Assembly: GCA_024516155.1 (NCBI GenBank)
Contig: JAJJXM010000081.1
Coordinates: 62,001 to 126,000 of the forward strand
Source: Pyronema omphalodes
Lineage: Eukaryota > Ascomycota > Pezizomycetes > Pezizales > Pyronemataceae
DNA: 64,000 nucleotides
Reading direction: 5' to 3'
The notes beneath the pieces were generated by a model. It was given only the letters and a program-made list of their open reading frames with translations, had not been told where the DNA came from and searched no databases. A program made the translations under genes and the position numbers. This document shows, piece after piece, positions 19,631 through 29,958 of the stretch (the first letter of the stretch is position 1; each line of letters opens with the position of its first letter).

Positions 19631-20137
19631 GGTTACACTCAATTCCCAAATTGTCAAAAAGGTCACGTGACCTACCCCCAGGGTTAGGGGTCAGCTCGGA
19701 TCCCTTTTCGGAAATTCCATACCTACGGTCTACCGATCATCTTATCCGATTAGATAAGATCGGTCACGTGTTCTAATCAGTAGTAGATCAGTATGCATGC
19801 GCACTGGTCTACTAATGTGCGCACACGTGACTAGGGCTAGGGCACGATCATCTTATCGATAAGATAAGATCTAGTCATGTGACCTTATCAGTATTGCACC
19901 ATCTTTCCAATCGCAGCTGAACGGGATTCAGGTGACTAGGGTTAGGGTTGCACCCGCACGCACACAAACTAGGATTAGGTTTGTGACCGTACGCGCACAG
20001 CTAGGGTTAGGGTTACGGACGCACGCGCAAGATTAGGGTTACAGAAGCGCGCGCGTCACTACGCTTAGAGTTACGCTAGCGCGCACGCGAAGTATGCTAC
20101 CGCGCACGCGAGTTACACTATCGCGCACGCGAGATAC
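19487..20137 (+). repeat. Truncated 3' LTR of Gypsy B
   Basis: Follows polypurine tract AAGAAGGGGGATCC. Matches the 5' LTR from its first base to about 13882, then stops at ATAC (20134-20137), where it joins an inverted U3. The TATA box, R and U5 are absent. Confidence 0.9.
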
Positions 20138-20943
20138 AATTTTTCCTCCTTACACGCTGAGCCACTACCTGAAGATTTTTCCGAAAAATAACTAAGTAAA
20201 CAACGCGGTCGCGGTTGCGCTTTCTAGACGCGCTAACGCGTTCGTACCAAATTAGCGTGTTTGCGTGCACAGCCTCGTTGAGCGCTCGTTAGCGTATCTC
20301 GCGTGCGCGATAGCGTAACTCGCATGTGCGATAGCGTACTTCCCGTGCGCGCTAGCCCAACCCTAAGCGTAGTCACGCGCGCGCTTCTGTAACCCTAATC
20401 GTGCGCGTGCGTCCGTAACCCTAACCCTAGCTGTGCGCGTATGGTCACAAACCTAACCCTGGTTTGTGTGCGTGCGGGTGCAACCCTAACCCTAGTCACG
20501 TGAATCCAGATCAGCTGCGATTGGAAAGATGATGCAATACTGATAAGGTCACATGACTAGATCTTATCTTATCGATAAGATGATCGTGCCCTAGCCCTAG
20601 TCACGTGTGCGAACATTAGTGGACCAGTGCGCGTGCATACTGATCTACTACTGATTAGAACACGTGACCGATCTTATCTAATCGGATAAGATGATTGGTA
20701 GACCGTAGGTATGGAATTTCCGAAAAGGGATCCGAGCTGACCCCTAACCCTGGGGTAGGTCACGTGACCTTTTTGACAATTTGGGAATTGAGTGTAACCC
20801 TAACCCAGGCGAGTGACGAGTGATGATCGAAGACCGAAGGATAATAGAAATAAATAAACAAACGAGTGCTGAATAATGAAGCGAATGATAATAGGTGAAT
20901 GAATGACGAGGAGGGGGAAGGTAACAATTCTCGAGCCGTGACA
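20134..20943 (-). repeat. Inverted U3 of Gypsy B
   Basis: Reverse complement of 5' LTR positions 13231 to about 14040, running from the LTR start to the TATA box. It shares ATAC with the forward LTR at the junction (microhomology) and ends exactly at TGACA/CCACT. Confidence 0.9.
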
Positions 20944-21650
20944 CCACTGGGGCGCCGCCCCGCTCCAAATATTTTCAATCAAAAACATCATCTTTCAACA
21001 ATTAAAAAAATTGTTCCATCGCTTTTGCGATGAATTAAAAGCAGTTAAATCTGCTTATTCGCGTGACCTTTTTTTAAAAAAAAAAAATTGGTGACTGGAA
21101 ACAGCAGCAATGTTGTAAGCGAGCGGTGATGCTCCGCTGGGGCGCTGCCCCGCTCCAAATGTTTTCAATCAAAAACATCATCTTTCAACAATTAAAAAAA
21201 TTGTTCCATCGCTTTTGCGATGAATTAAAAGCAGTTAACTTCGCTTATTCGCGTGACATTTTTTGTAAAAAAAAAAAAATTAGTGACTGGAAACAGCACA
21301 AATGTTGTAAGCGAGCGGTGATGCTCCGCTGGGACGTCGCCCCGCTCCAAATGTTTTCCATCAAAAACATCATCTTTCAAGAATTAAAAAAATTGTTTCA
21401 TCGCTTTTGCGATGAATCAAAAGCAGTTAAATCTGCTTATTCACGTGACCTTTTTTTTAAAAAAAAAAAAAAAAACAAATTTGTGACTAGAAACAGCACC
21501 AATATTGTAACCGAGCAGTGATGCTCCGCTGGGGCGTCGCCCCGCTCCAAATGTTTTGAATCAAAAAGATCATCTCTTAAGAATGAAAAAAATTCTTTCA
21601 TCGCTTTTGCGATGAATTAAAAGCAGTTCAAACTGCATATTTGTGTGTTC
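20944..21650 (+). repeat. Element F subterminal tandem units, left arm part 2
   Basis: Continues the unit cut by Gypsy B, then three further units (hairpin AACAATT/AATTGTT at about 20996, 21187, 21377 and 21575; spacing 190-198 bp). The last unit is the most diverged. Homopolymer A/T tracts vary in length between units. Confidence 0.85.
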
Positions 21651-22630
21651 AAACGCCCTGCAGGATGATTCAGATTTTTGATCATGTTTTGCTAGCGCAA
21701 AGTTGTACGTTTGAAAGTTCATTTAGCTAAGTGCGCGTGTCTGCGGGGCGCGCATGGCGGCAACCGATCAGGCTGCTGCGCCACAGTCAGCACTACAGCC
21801 CCTTGGTTGATCACCTGCGCTGCGCACTACGGCCGTTGCCAAGGTAGCAGTTGCCGAGGCGTTGCCTGCCGAGATGCCTATTCCTGAAACGGTCGTTGCC
21901 AAGGAGGGCATTGCCAAAGCGGCTGTTGCCGAGGCTATGCTGAACCCCTGTCGCACAACCAGCGGCCAAATTGGCCAAAAGCATCTTGGCAGAGCGGGGT
22001 ACAAAATAGAAATTTTTTACCGCCCCACCGTCTTTTCCTTCTTTCCCACATCACCATCGTCAAGTACATAGTTTTCCCCATAATTCCAATTTTTTTCTGT
22101 GCCGTTCGTTCCCCTGTTCTTTCACCCACTCCCTTGTTCTTTCACCCATTTCCCTCTTCTTTCACCCATTCCGGTCCTTCCAACCCCCCCCCCCCCCTCA
22201 CTCCGGCGTGCCCCAATTCCTGTTCCCACATGTCCCATCCGACTCTTTGTCCGCCTTCCGAGGCGCTCATCACTGTGACATAAATGGTAACCTTAAATTT
22301 CAACCCTGCTTGTCAAACCAAATTTTGCGTAGACTTTGTTTTTTGAAACTCGGCCACTCAACCGTGTGAATACGCGTCTCCTGAGCATTATCTTCCCATA
22401 TCTACATTCTCCTTGCAGAGCCAAGGGGGCGGGTTGCAGAATAATAATTTCGTGCGCGAAGTTTTTGTGCTGCATTTTCTTGCAAGTAGCGATTTTTGCG
22501 TATTGTGGCAATTGATCACCGCATACTGCGCGTCGCCATGTGCTCTAGTATTCAAATGAATATTGTCACGTACGCAATGTTTGTTCAAAGAAGCATCAAT
22601 AACATCATGCAGGTGAACACATAACACACA
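21651..22630. other. Unique centre of element F, no intact gene
   Basis: Contains a short degenerate repeat of GTTGCC(A/G)AGG (21830-21940) that could encode alternating Val-Ala-Lys/Glu motifs but lies in no long ORF, a C homopolymer and no transposase motif. Confidence 0.6.
22111..22170 (+). repeat. 20-bp minisatellite, three units
   Basis: Three consecutive copies of CCCYTGTTCTTTCACCCAYT-like units inside the centre of element F. Confidence 0.8.
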
Positions 22631-23088
22631 AATATGCAGTTTTAACTGCTTTTAATTGATCGCAAAAGCGATGAAACAATTTTTTTCATTTTGAAAAGAT
22701 GATGTTTTTGATTCAAAATATTTGGAGCGGAGCCACGCCCCAGCGGAGCATCACCGCTCGCTGACAACATTTGTGCTGTTTCCAGTCACCAATTTTTTTT
22801 TTTTTTTTTTTTTAAAAAGGTCACGCGAATAAGCAGATTTAACCGCTTTTAATTCATCGCAAAAGCGATGGAACAATTTTTTTAATTGTTGAAAGATGAT
22901 GTTTTTGATTCAAAATATTTGTAGCGGGGCGACGCACCAGCGGAGCATCACCGCTCGCTTACGACATTGGTGCTGTTTCCAGTCACCAATTTTTTTTCTG
23001 TTTTTTATTAAAGGTCACGCGAATAAGCAGATTTAACTGCTTTTGATTCATCGCAAAAGCGATGGAACAATTTTTTTAATTGTTGAAA
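22631..23088 (-). repeat. Element F subterminal tandem units, right arm (inverted)
   Basis: About two and a half units in the opposite orientation to the left arm, with the same hairpins and A/T tracts, so the two arms can fold on each other. Confidence 0.85.
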
Positions 23089-23213
23089 GTTCATGTCTGA
23101 GTGAAAACTTTTTTGAAGCCGGGCGGCTGCCCTGCGGGCCACCATCAAATTGGTTGGAGGCGGCATGCGCCGCCTCCTAAATAAGTTGATGGTGGAGTTC
23201 CACCTGTTAGGTG
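23089..23213 (-). repeat. Right terminal inverted repeat of element F
   Basis: Inverted copy of 12765-12887; contains the clean palindrome GGAGGCGGCATGCGCCGCCTCC in slightly imperfect form. Followed by target duplication AGAAGTGA. Confidence 0.85.
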
Positions 23214-24089
23214 AGAAGTGATGGCTGGTGATAGAAGGGGTTAGGGTTGGGGGCCCCTGGTTTGCGTGATCTCGTTCGGCACACGGACAGACAATCTTTT
23301 ACTATCAAGGTAAGTTGGGGTGAAAGGTAATTGATTGCGTGAAGACTAAATACAGCGTTCCTCCCCTCTCCTCTATCTATCCATTAATCTTCTCCTGTTC
23401 CTCGTGACCCGAGGGGCTCATGCCCAGCAGTCCGACCCCCGGAGCTTCCCACCATTCCCGTAAGTCTTCACGCCCCTTTGTTTCCCATGCTAACGAACTA
23501 ACTAATAATAATTACAACATATACCTGATCAATAATTGCGTTTCCTTTTTCTGGTTTCTTCCTATTTCTCCTCGCCTTCCGAAACGCGCGCCGCGCTTTC
23601 CTAATCTCACGCGAGCTCATGCGCAGCTCCGTACTCGATCCACCTTCGCGCATCACCTTCCCGTCGTTCCCTCCACCGCTCCCTTGCCGAAAATTCTTCC
23701 GTCTCTTTTACCCAGCTCGGCCGAGCTCCACCGAGCTCCACCGAGCTCCACTGAGCTGTGCCACCTTCCTCGTCGTATCCTCCGGAGCTCCCCATAGCTC
23801 ACCGAAGCTATACCGAAGATTCGCCGAGCTCTGTCCTGCTCCATCACGCTTTCCTTCGTCCCACCTCGTTTCACCTCTTCCCTGACGACCTTCTTGTTCC
23901 TTTTTCCTCCTTGACTCCACCACCTTCTTGTTCCTTTTTCCTCCTTGTCCCCCGGGGTCTTCTTGTTCCTTTGCTATTCTCGTCGTCCTGTGGTAGCCAG
24001 GTACCACACCGTGACCGTGATTCCCAACACCCATACGATTGCCGACGCAACCATAGCTCCTAACAGCATGTCATCGTTGATTCTTGACA
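23214..24089 (-). repeat. Gypsy C1 5' LTR, outer part
   Basis: Matches the C2 LTR (51505-52516) from GAGAAGTGATGG to the outer end TTGATTCTTGACA at 24089. It keeps the R-region segment TTGATTGCGT near 23330, three 10-bp GAGCTCCACC units (C2 has four), and a preserved ORF3 3' end with its own stop (23974-24089). Confidence 0.9.
23974..24089 (-). pseudogene. ORF3 C-terminal segment inside the C1 LTR
   Basis: In element sense this encodes the same membrane anchor as ORF3 of C2 and C3 and ends at the same place with TAG instead of TAA. Against C2 there are six silent codon changes and four conservative ones (N to D, I to L, T to V, A to V). It is in the 5' LTR copy, so it is not attached to the rest of ORF3; it reports what the C1 3' LTR once encoded. 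Confidence 0.6.
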
Positions 24090-25091
24090 CTGAGCACGCA
24101 ATTAAATTGATTGCTCACTAGCCTAATACTCGCCCTGATCAGATTGATCCTTGAAATAGCTCACCGTACTACCACAGCTTCCCATGAGGTGCTGGGGTCA
24201 TCAGTCACACCGGAGGGCAACTCCATCTGACTGCATCATGCATAAACTCTTGTGATAATGACGCATGCGTCATTCATCAGATGAGTTGCACCATCATGTA
24301 TCTCCCTAGAGAACCTGGATTTCAAGTACGGGTCACTGACATCATAAGGCATCCCAATGCCCTACCGGGGAGGATTACTCTGGCACATTCCTGTGTGATG
24401 TCATAAGTGCCTCACCTGTGCGCACTTTTGCGCAGCCACGCCCTGGTGTGCATGCAACCGCCGCATTGTTTCGAAGTTGCCAGCTCTAGGCCCAAGAGCG
24501 CGTCATATCAGTTCCATCAAACAGGTTTCCGGAGTGGGGTTCCCTGCTGGATGTCATCTCACGCTGATGCACTGTTCACCCTTGTCCTGCAGTCCACTCC
24601 TGTTTGCTGACTAGACTCTGCCTTATCTCTCGCCCCACTGTTCATCCAACTAGTAACGCCGGATGACACTCTTGCGCCGCATCTGCATCTGCCTGGAATC
24701 CTCTGTCCCTATGCAGCCCCCATCATAGCTGTGCATTGCTGAACACTCCTCAGGTATAAGGAGGTGACATTTCGTTCTCTTCTTCGTTCTTCATCAGCGT
24801 CGTTCGTAGGTGTCTCAAGGGTAAGTCGACACCCTTGAGGTAAGTGTTCCTTTCCCCTTCTCCATCCTGAGTTCTCCCAAACTGACAGTGAATGATGTTT
24901 TCAACGCCTCGGGCCAGGATCCTCGTGAGGTCCTATCGGAAAGTGACGAATCACATGACGTGGCTGGCCGGAGCTCCTCTGGGGCTTCCGGCCCGGGATA
25001 CTAACTTGATGATCATTCTCCTGTCGAGTTTGCCATATTCTCCATAGCGATGATACTTATCCTATTCTAACACATTATAGGGTGTGACACC
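24090..25091. other. Unassigned sequence, LTR-like features but no gene
   Basis: No ORF of note. It contains TATAAGGAGG near 24752, a perfect 9-bp inverted repeat (CTCAAGGGT 24814-24822 with ACCCTTGAG 24831-24839) and a TGTGACA end at 25089 next to the duplicated segment, so part may be an old solo LTR. I found no matching LTR start or target duplication. Confidence 0.3.
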
Positions 25092-25472
25092 AATGCATCA
25101 GTGGAATCCTGAAGCAGTAGCATATGCCCATCTATGCACGGAGAAGTGTGGGCACTACTGTAGGGTGGATGAGCTAGCATGGTAGCCATTCAGTAACCGT
25201 AACCTCTGCCATGAAGCTACCAAGAAACCTCCAGCTGCCAATACTTCTGGTGGAGATGAATAGAGGTGTCAGACAGTCCTTCCCGGTGATGAAGCCATGC
25301 GGATCCCAGTTCCGATCAACAGAGGCAGTACAGGCTGACTCGCGGTGCCTGGCCGAGAATATTGGCCCGTAACTAAGCCAGGTGGTGCTCACTATTATAT
25401 TAATGGTCCTGGTGCTTGTATTGATGATGCCTGTGTTTGGGTACCAACCTGAGCACATTCCTAACCATCCAG
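25092..25472 (+). pseudogene. Cysteine-rich ORF relic, copy 1
   Basis: Homologous to 29578-29958 with no frame-breaking indel. Reading from ATG 25093 gives a Cys-rich segment (CTEKCGHYC, NLCHEATKKPP, GACIDDACVW) with three in-frame stops (after ELAW, GGDE and GSTG) and the same terminal stop as copy 2. Collinear frames in both copies imply a coding ancestor. I do not recognise the family; the paired cysteines are compatible with a secreted protein, but there is no signal peptide. Confidence 0.4.
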
Positions 25473-26469
25473 ATGCCTTTTGATTCTTTTTGGTCGGCGG
25501 AGTAGCAAGAGGGGCCTTCGGTTTTGCTGGTTTTGATGCGTCCGCCATCGTAGAGCGCTGTATTACAATGGACGAATGGGGAAGTTATTGGTGGGTAGGT
25601 ATTCGGTGGAGGTTGTACAGTACAGTGATGTATTAGATCACTATGGAAAAACAAGCATCACAAGCAGCAGAGGGGACAAATGGGATGGGATATACCGTAT
25701 TGTACTATGGTACAGCACAATTGATGTTGCAGGAAGCAACATCTGCTGCTGATGTTCTGGATTGTCGCTGTTGTGGTGGTTGTTGGATGTAGAGGGGAAA
25801 AGAGGATTTGTCATCGGCTATAGGACATGCGCTGAGACTGCTGGGTAAGGGGCTTGGCATTAGGTTCTTGCCAAAGCAGCACAAACAGGCACCCCGGCCA
25901 CAGCAACCCCGCCAACAGCAGCCTTGGCAACAGCAACCCCGCCAGCAGCAACCCCGGTAACTGCGACCCCAGCAACAGCAGCAACAGCAGCAACAGCAGC
26001 AACACACAATCGCCATTGAAAGCACAAGTCGTGGAGGCCCTCCGCAGGACAGCTACAGTCCTCACCGAACATTGTAAAATGAAAAAGCTGGCCTCTATGC
26101 ATATCCGGCTATGATTGCCCAAGGGTGTTCTACTGCAGTATTTTTGAGAAATCTACGCCGTGGGGTTGTGTGCACGTGTGACGTCACCAAGTGTGTTGGG
26201 AGAGAGTCTTCCCCGTGTCGTGGTCTAGGTGGATGCTTTGGAGTGTAACAAGAACGGGAACAATACCTTTGCCTTCAATCACGGTACCGGGGGTCGGGTT
26301 GTTGCTGACATTGTATATCACGACAGGTTTTTGATACTAGGTGTCCCAGAGCACGCTATACTCGGTCCTGGTACATGTAGCGCGAAACTCCCTATTGTAC
26401 TCCTGATCAGCTCAAGACAAGGAAAACCTCATCAGAATCAGCTGAACGTCAAGGAACAGGGGCAGTAAA
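25473..26469. other. Unassigned sequence with a CAG/CAA-rich tract
   Basis: A Gln/Pro-coding low-complexity tract (about 25878-26012) made of CAACAGCAACCCCGC-like and CAGCAA units. Short ORFs around it have no recognisable motif and the tract is interrupted by a stop. Otherwise nothing is seen. Confidence 0.5.
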
Positions 26470-26884
26470 GATAAGAAGAACTGGAAAAAGAAGGAGATGT
26501 GCAAACAAGGAAATTTAAAAAAAAAAAAAAGGAGGATATACAGAAGACATGAAGTGAAAAAAAGAAATGAAAGCCGGATGTAAAAAACAGATATCAAAAG
26601 ACAGAAGTGAAACGAGGACGTAATGTACAGGAGTGCAACACAGAAGGACAAAACCGTGGTAACAAACAGAAGTCAGAAAGAGAAGTGAATACGGGACATA
26701 AAACGAAGACGTGAAAAGGAGATGTGACAACGGGACGTGAAACAGAGACAGGAAAGAAAGAGGTGAACAAGACAAGTGAACAGGAGACGTGAAAAGGAGA
26801 CGTAAAAGGGAACTTGAAAAGGAGACGTGAAAATGAGACGTGAAGAAGAGACGTGAAGAAGAGATGTTTAAAAGAGATATAAAA
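26470..26884 (+). repeat. Purine-rich degenerate tandem repeat
   Basis: Imperfect copies of GGAGACGTGAAAA-like units, clearest from about 26700 to 26880. The strand is strongly purine-biased. It borders the start of a tandem duplication at 26885. Confidence 0.7.
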
Positions 26885-28125
26885 ACAAAACTAGAGACAA
26901 AGTGCTTTTGGACGAATCAAGGCTGGGGTGGCGCCTATTGAGTGAGTCCTAGACTTGGCCAGCACTGAAGACATCAAATGTATACATGCATAGATAACGT
27001 CACATCATTCAAGATGATAATGAGTAGTAGAATCACATGCTGAATAAGATAAGGCAATCTTCCGCACGCCAGTGCATGCTTCGAAAGCATCTGCAACTGC
27101 TTCGCAATCATGGTCCACACAATGCTATAGCATGAGAATGGCCACTTCTTCAAAGCTCATTGAAGGCGCTCTGATGATATCCACAACCAGAAAGGCATCC
27201 GAGGCATACCAGATGTAGTCATCTGGGGTCGATATTGATAACTCCGTCAGTCCTGAAAATCACGTTGTATACTACAGTTGCTGCTGCGCTGCATACCCGG
27301 GTGCCACCCGAATCTCCAACTTTCCACCGTCCCATGGTGGCGCAGACCACAGCCGTTCTGTGTAATCGACATGTTCACGAAGCTGAAGGTTATGCAGCTT
27401 GCTGAGGTGAGACAAAATACTCCCAACGGCGGATATTATCACTCTCAAAACCATCTATATTCAGGCAATCTAGTTTGAGCGGACTGATATCTGTAGATGG
27501 CCACAACAAAACTAGAGACAAAGTGCTTTTGAACGAATCAAGGCTGTGGTGGCGCCTATTGAGTGACTCCTAGACTTGGCCAACACTGAAGACATTTAAT
27601 ATATACATGCATAGATAACGTCACATCATTCAAGATGATAATGAGTAGTAGAATCACATGCTGAATAAGATAAGGCAATCTTCCGCATGCAAGTGCATGC
27701 TTCGAAAACATCTGCGACCGCTTCACAATCATGGTCCTCACAACACTATAGCATGGGAATGGCCACTTCTTGAAAGCTCATTGCAGGTGCTCTGATGATA
27801 TCTACATCCAGAAAGCCATCCGAGTCATACTAGATGTCGTCATCTGGGTTCGAGATTGATAACTGCTTCAGTCCTGAAAATCACGTTGTATACTACAGTT
27901 GCTGCTGTGATGCATGCCCGGAAGCCACCAGAATCTTCAACCTTCCACTCTCCATGGTGGGGCAGAACACAGTAGTTCTGTATGATCAAGACGTTCACCA
28001 AGATTAAGGTTATGCAGCTTGCTGAGGTGAGGTAAAACACTCTCAACTGCGGATATTATCACCCTCACAACCATCTATATTCAGGCAATCTAGTTTGAGC
28101 GGACTGATTTCTGTAGATAGCCACA
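26885..28125. repeat. Diverged tandem duplication, unit about 620 bp
   Basis: Units 26885-27505 and 27506-28125 are clearly homologous throughout (start ACAAAACTAGAGACAAAG, end TAGCCACA or TGGCCACA). Many differences are transitions, several at CpG. No conserved ORF was recognised. Confidence 0.9.
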
Positions 28126-29479
28126 GAGTGTTGCCAAGGGCACAGAGGAACCGTCATCATGCAGGACACTCCTACTGTCAGTGCAAGATGAGTGAGTCTG
28201 AGGGCTCCTGAGAAAAACCTTGCAAGGGTTTGATGCACCACGGTACCGCACTGTATGACCAATCTGGTCAGACATGGGTGCCCGAGAGAAATTGTGATGT
28301 TGGCATGTTCTAGGATAACCCAAGCCACCTCAGGCATGGTCTTGCCACAGAGCATCTCAGTAGTGGACAAATGGCATTGTATGTACTTGCACATGATTTC
28401 AAATCAATAATCCTTTTACCATATCATCAGCTGATATAATCTTTATACACCAGAGAGATGTATTGTCATACAGACAGCGTTACAGCTTTTGCAAAACGGA
28501 CAGTACATTCCTGCTCTAGCTGTCTCGGATGCTGGTTTGACCCATGGAGGTGGTGTTCCTCCATGCATTCTTGGTTCTAGAATATTCAGCGTTCGGATGT
28601 GGTCTTCCACAGCTGCACGACCTATTCCACCCTCGTACCCCAGACACTGTAAACAGCATTGGGTGTCTCCCATTCGTACAACGTTATGAGTGCAGTTCTT
28701 CAAGGCATGTGGAGCAACGACATTACGGGTTTTCGAGCATGTTTTGCATAAGGTAGAGACCTCAGGTGTAACAAGCTAGTTCTGACATGGTTAAAGGAGC
28801 GTAATTTGCCTGTTATAATATTCTTCGTTGGATTCAAATTGGTTGACGTACATATCATGAAATTTCATGAAGCAAGTGTGCGGAGAGATGTAATAGTTCG
28901 ACTGTTCTCCAAATTGTTTTGAAATCTAGGACCAATGGCAAATCATTGAAAGGCTGGCGACTGCATGGTGTCAGGTGCTCGGGAGCTGGTGGTACTAGCA
29001 ATGCAGGTGCTTAACATGAATCTTGTTGTTGCATCATATCACTGTGAACTTTGGCTGTTTTTTGTTGTGACTAACATTTTTGGAAGATATGGATGGGAAA
29101 GAAAAGCATTATTGATGAACTTACGCATTTTGTGTGGATGATGGTTGGCACAGCCGTCAATATTTCTGCTTTCCTTGTCCGGCTGCTGGTGCCCAGATAT
29201 ATCAGGAATTTTCCCTGCCCTTCATCAGGTGGACTGTGATGACAATCATCTTTGTCATGGCTTTCCAAAGCCCTGCTCTTGTCATTGTGACATGACTGAG
29301 ATGAAGATAAATAGGACAGAAAAAGTTCAAGATGACGATGCTTCAAATCTCATGGAAAAGCGGCTGGGACACTCGAATATTGAGTGTGCAAATCCCTTGG
29401 ATAGTCCAGAAATAGTGCCAGTTACCCCACAATTCCGGATTGAAGGCCGAGCGAATAGCCATAATTGCCAACGCACAGC
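28126..29479. other. Unassigned sequence
   Basis: Only short ORFs without motifs. A plus-strand frame of 112 codons (29145-29483) begins at TTG and has scattered Cys; its TGA overlaps the ATG of the relic that follows. Nothing else is supported. Confidence 0.4.
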
Positions 29480-29938
29480 ATGAGTACTCCAATCAATCCT
29501 TCTATGATATTATCTGTCATGAATACCTCATATTGTACAGGACTAAGGTGCAAGTATGCCTGTAACCTGAGAAGACTAATGCATCAGTAGAATCCTGAAG
29601 CAGTAGCGTATGCCTATCTATGGACGGAGAAGTGTGGGCTTTACTGTGCGGTGGATGAGGTAGCATGGAAGCCATTCCGTAAGTGTAACCTCTGCCATGA
29701 AGCTACCAAGAAACCGCCAGCTGCCAATACATCAGGTGGAAATGTACAGAGGTGTCAGACGGTCCTTCCCGGTGATGAAGCTATGCGGATCCCAGTTCCG
29801 ATCAACAGAGGCAGTACAGCCTTACTCGCGGTGCCTGGCCTAGAATATTGGCCCGTAACTAAGCCAGGTGGTGCTCACTATTATATCAATAGTCCTGGTG
29901 CTTGTATTGATGATGCCTGTGTTTGGGTACGAACCTGA
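29480..29938 (+). pseudogene. Cysteine-rich ORF relic, copy 2 (longer)
   Basis: About 152 codons from ATG 29480 with one nonsense codon (TAG at 29588-29590, where copy 1 has TGG Trp). Features are YCTGLRCKYAC near the start, CTEKC-like Cys pairs, a PFRKCNLCHEATKKPP segment, and a C-terminal YYINSPGACIDDACVW. No indel relative to copy 1 over about 360 bp. No homology that I can name and no signal peptide. Could be a fragment of a host gene or an element gene captured by duplication. Confidence 0.4.
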
Positions 29939-29958
29939 GCACATTCCTAACTATCCGG

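Larger units (their letters stand above)
13231..20943 (+). mobile_element. Gypsy family B chromovirus with a palindromic 3' end
   Basis: Order: 5' LTR, primer site, ORF0, gag, pol with chromodomain, truncated 3' LTR, then an inverted U3. It interrupts an element F unit. Flanks CTGCT (13226-13230) and CCACT (20944-20948) both derive from CCGCT, which is intact in other F units, each by one CpG transition. Both outer ends are therefore the U3 terminus TGTCACGG. Pol has one nonsense codon, so it is dead. Confidence 0.9.
12765..23213. mobile_element. Foldback-like DNA element F with terminal inverted repeats (non-autonomous)
   Basis: Ends are inverted copies: CACCTAACGGGTGGAACTCC at 12765 and its near-exact complement ending at 23213. 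Flanks AGAAGTAA (12757-12764) and AGAAGTGA (23214-23221) form an 8-bp target duplication with one transition, and the uninterrupted Gypsy C LTR has a single copy. Inside each end are tandem units of about 190-198 bp, forward on the left and inverted on the right, around a unique centre. Without the inserted Gypsy B it is about 2.7 kb. No transposase is present. The 8-bp duplication suits hAT-like or MULE-like enzymes; the repeat-built arms recall foldback elements. Confidence 0.8.
1490..24089 (-). mobile_element. Gypsy family C copy 1 (C1), decayed and heavily interrupted
   Basis: Minus-strand chromovirus related to C2 and C3. Remaining parts are pol (1490-5056), gag (4966-5979), primer site and the 5' LTR, which starts at 7191 (duplicate start at 6180) and ends at 24089. 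The LTR is broken by Copia at 7266/12705 and by element F at 12764/23222. The 3' end (chromodomain, ORF3, 3' LTR) was separated by Gypsy A and lies left of the window. Several stops and frameshifts make it dead. Confidence 0.85.

Noticed and set aside
21768..22071. Short ORFs in the centre of element F as a transposase or Rep protein
   Set aside because: They derive from a GTTGCC-type minisatellite and contain no catalytic motif.
20944..23088. Hairpin-bearing tandem units as a CRISPR array
   Set aside because: Units are about 195 bp with no constant spacer structure, and the context is eukaryotic retrotransposons.
24250..24620. Possible tRNA or other structured RNA gene in the unassigned region
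   Set aside because: No cloverleaf, A box and B box pair, or other known RNA fold could be found by eye.
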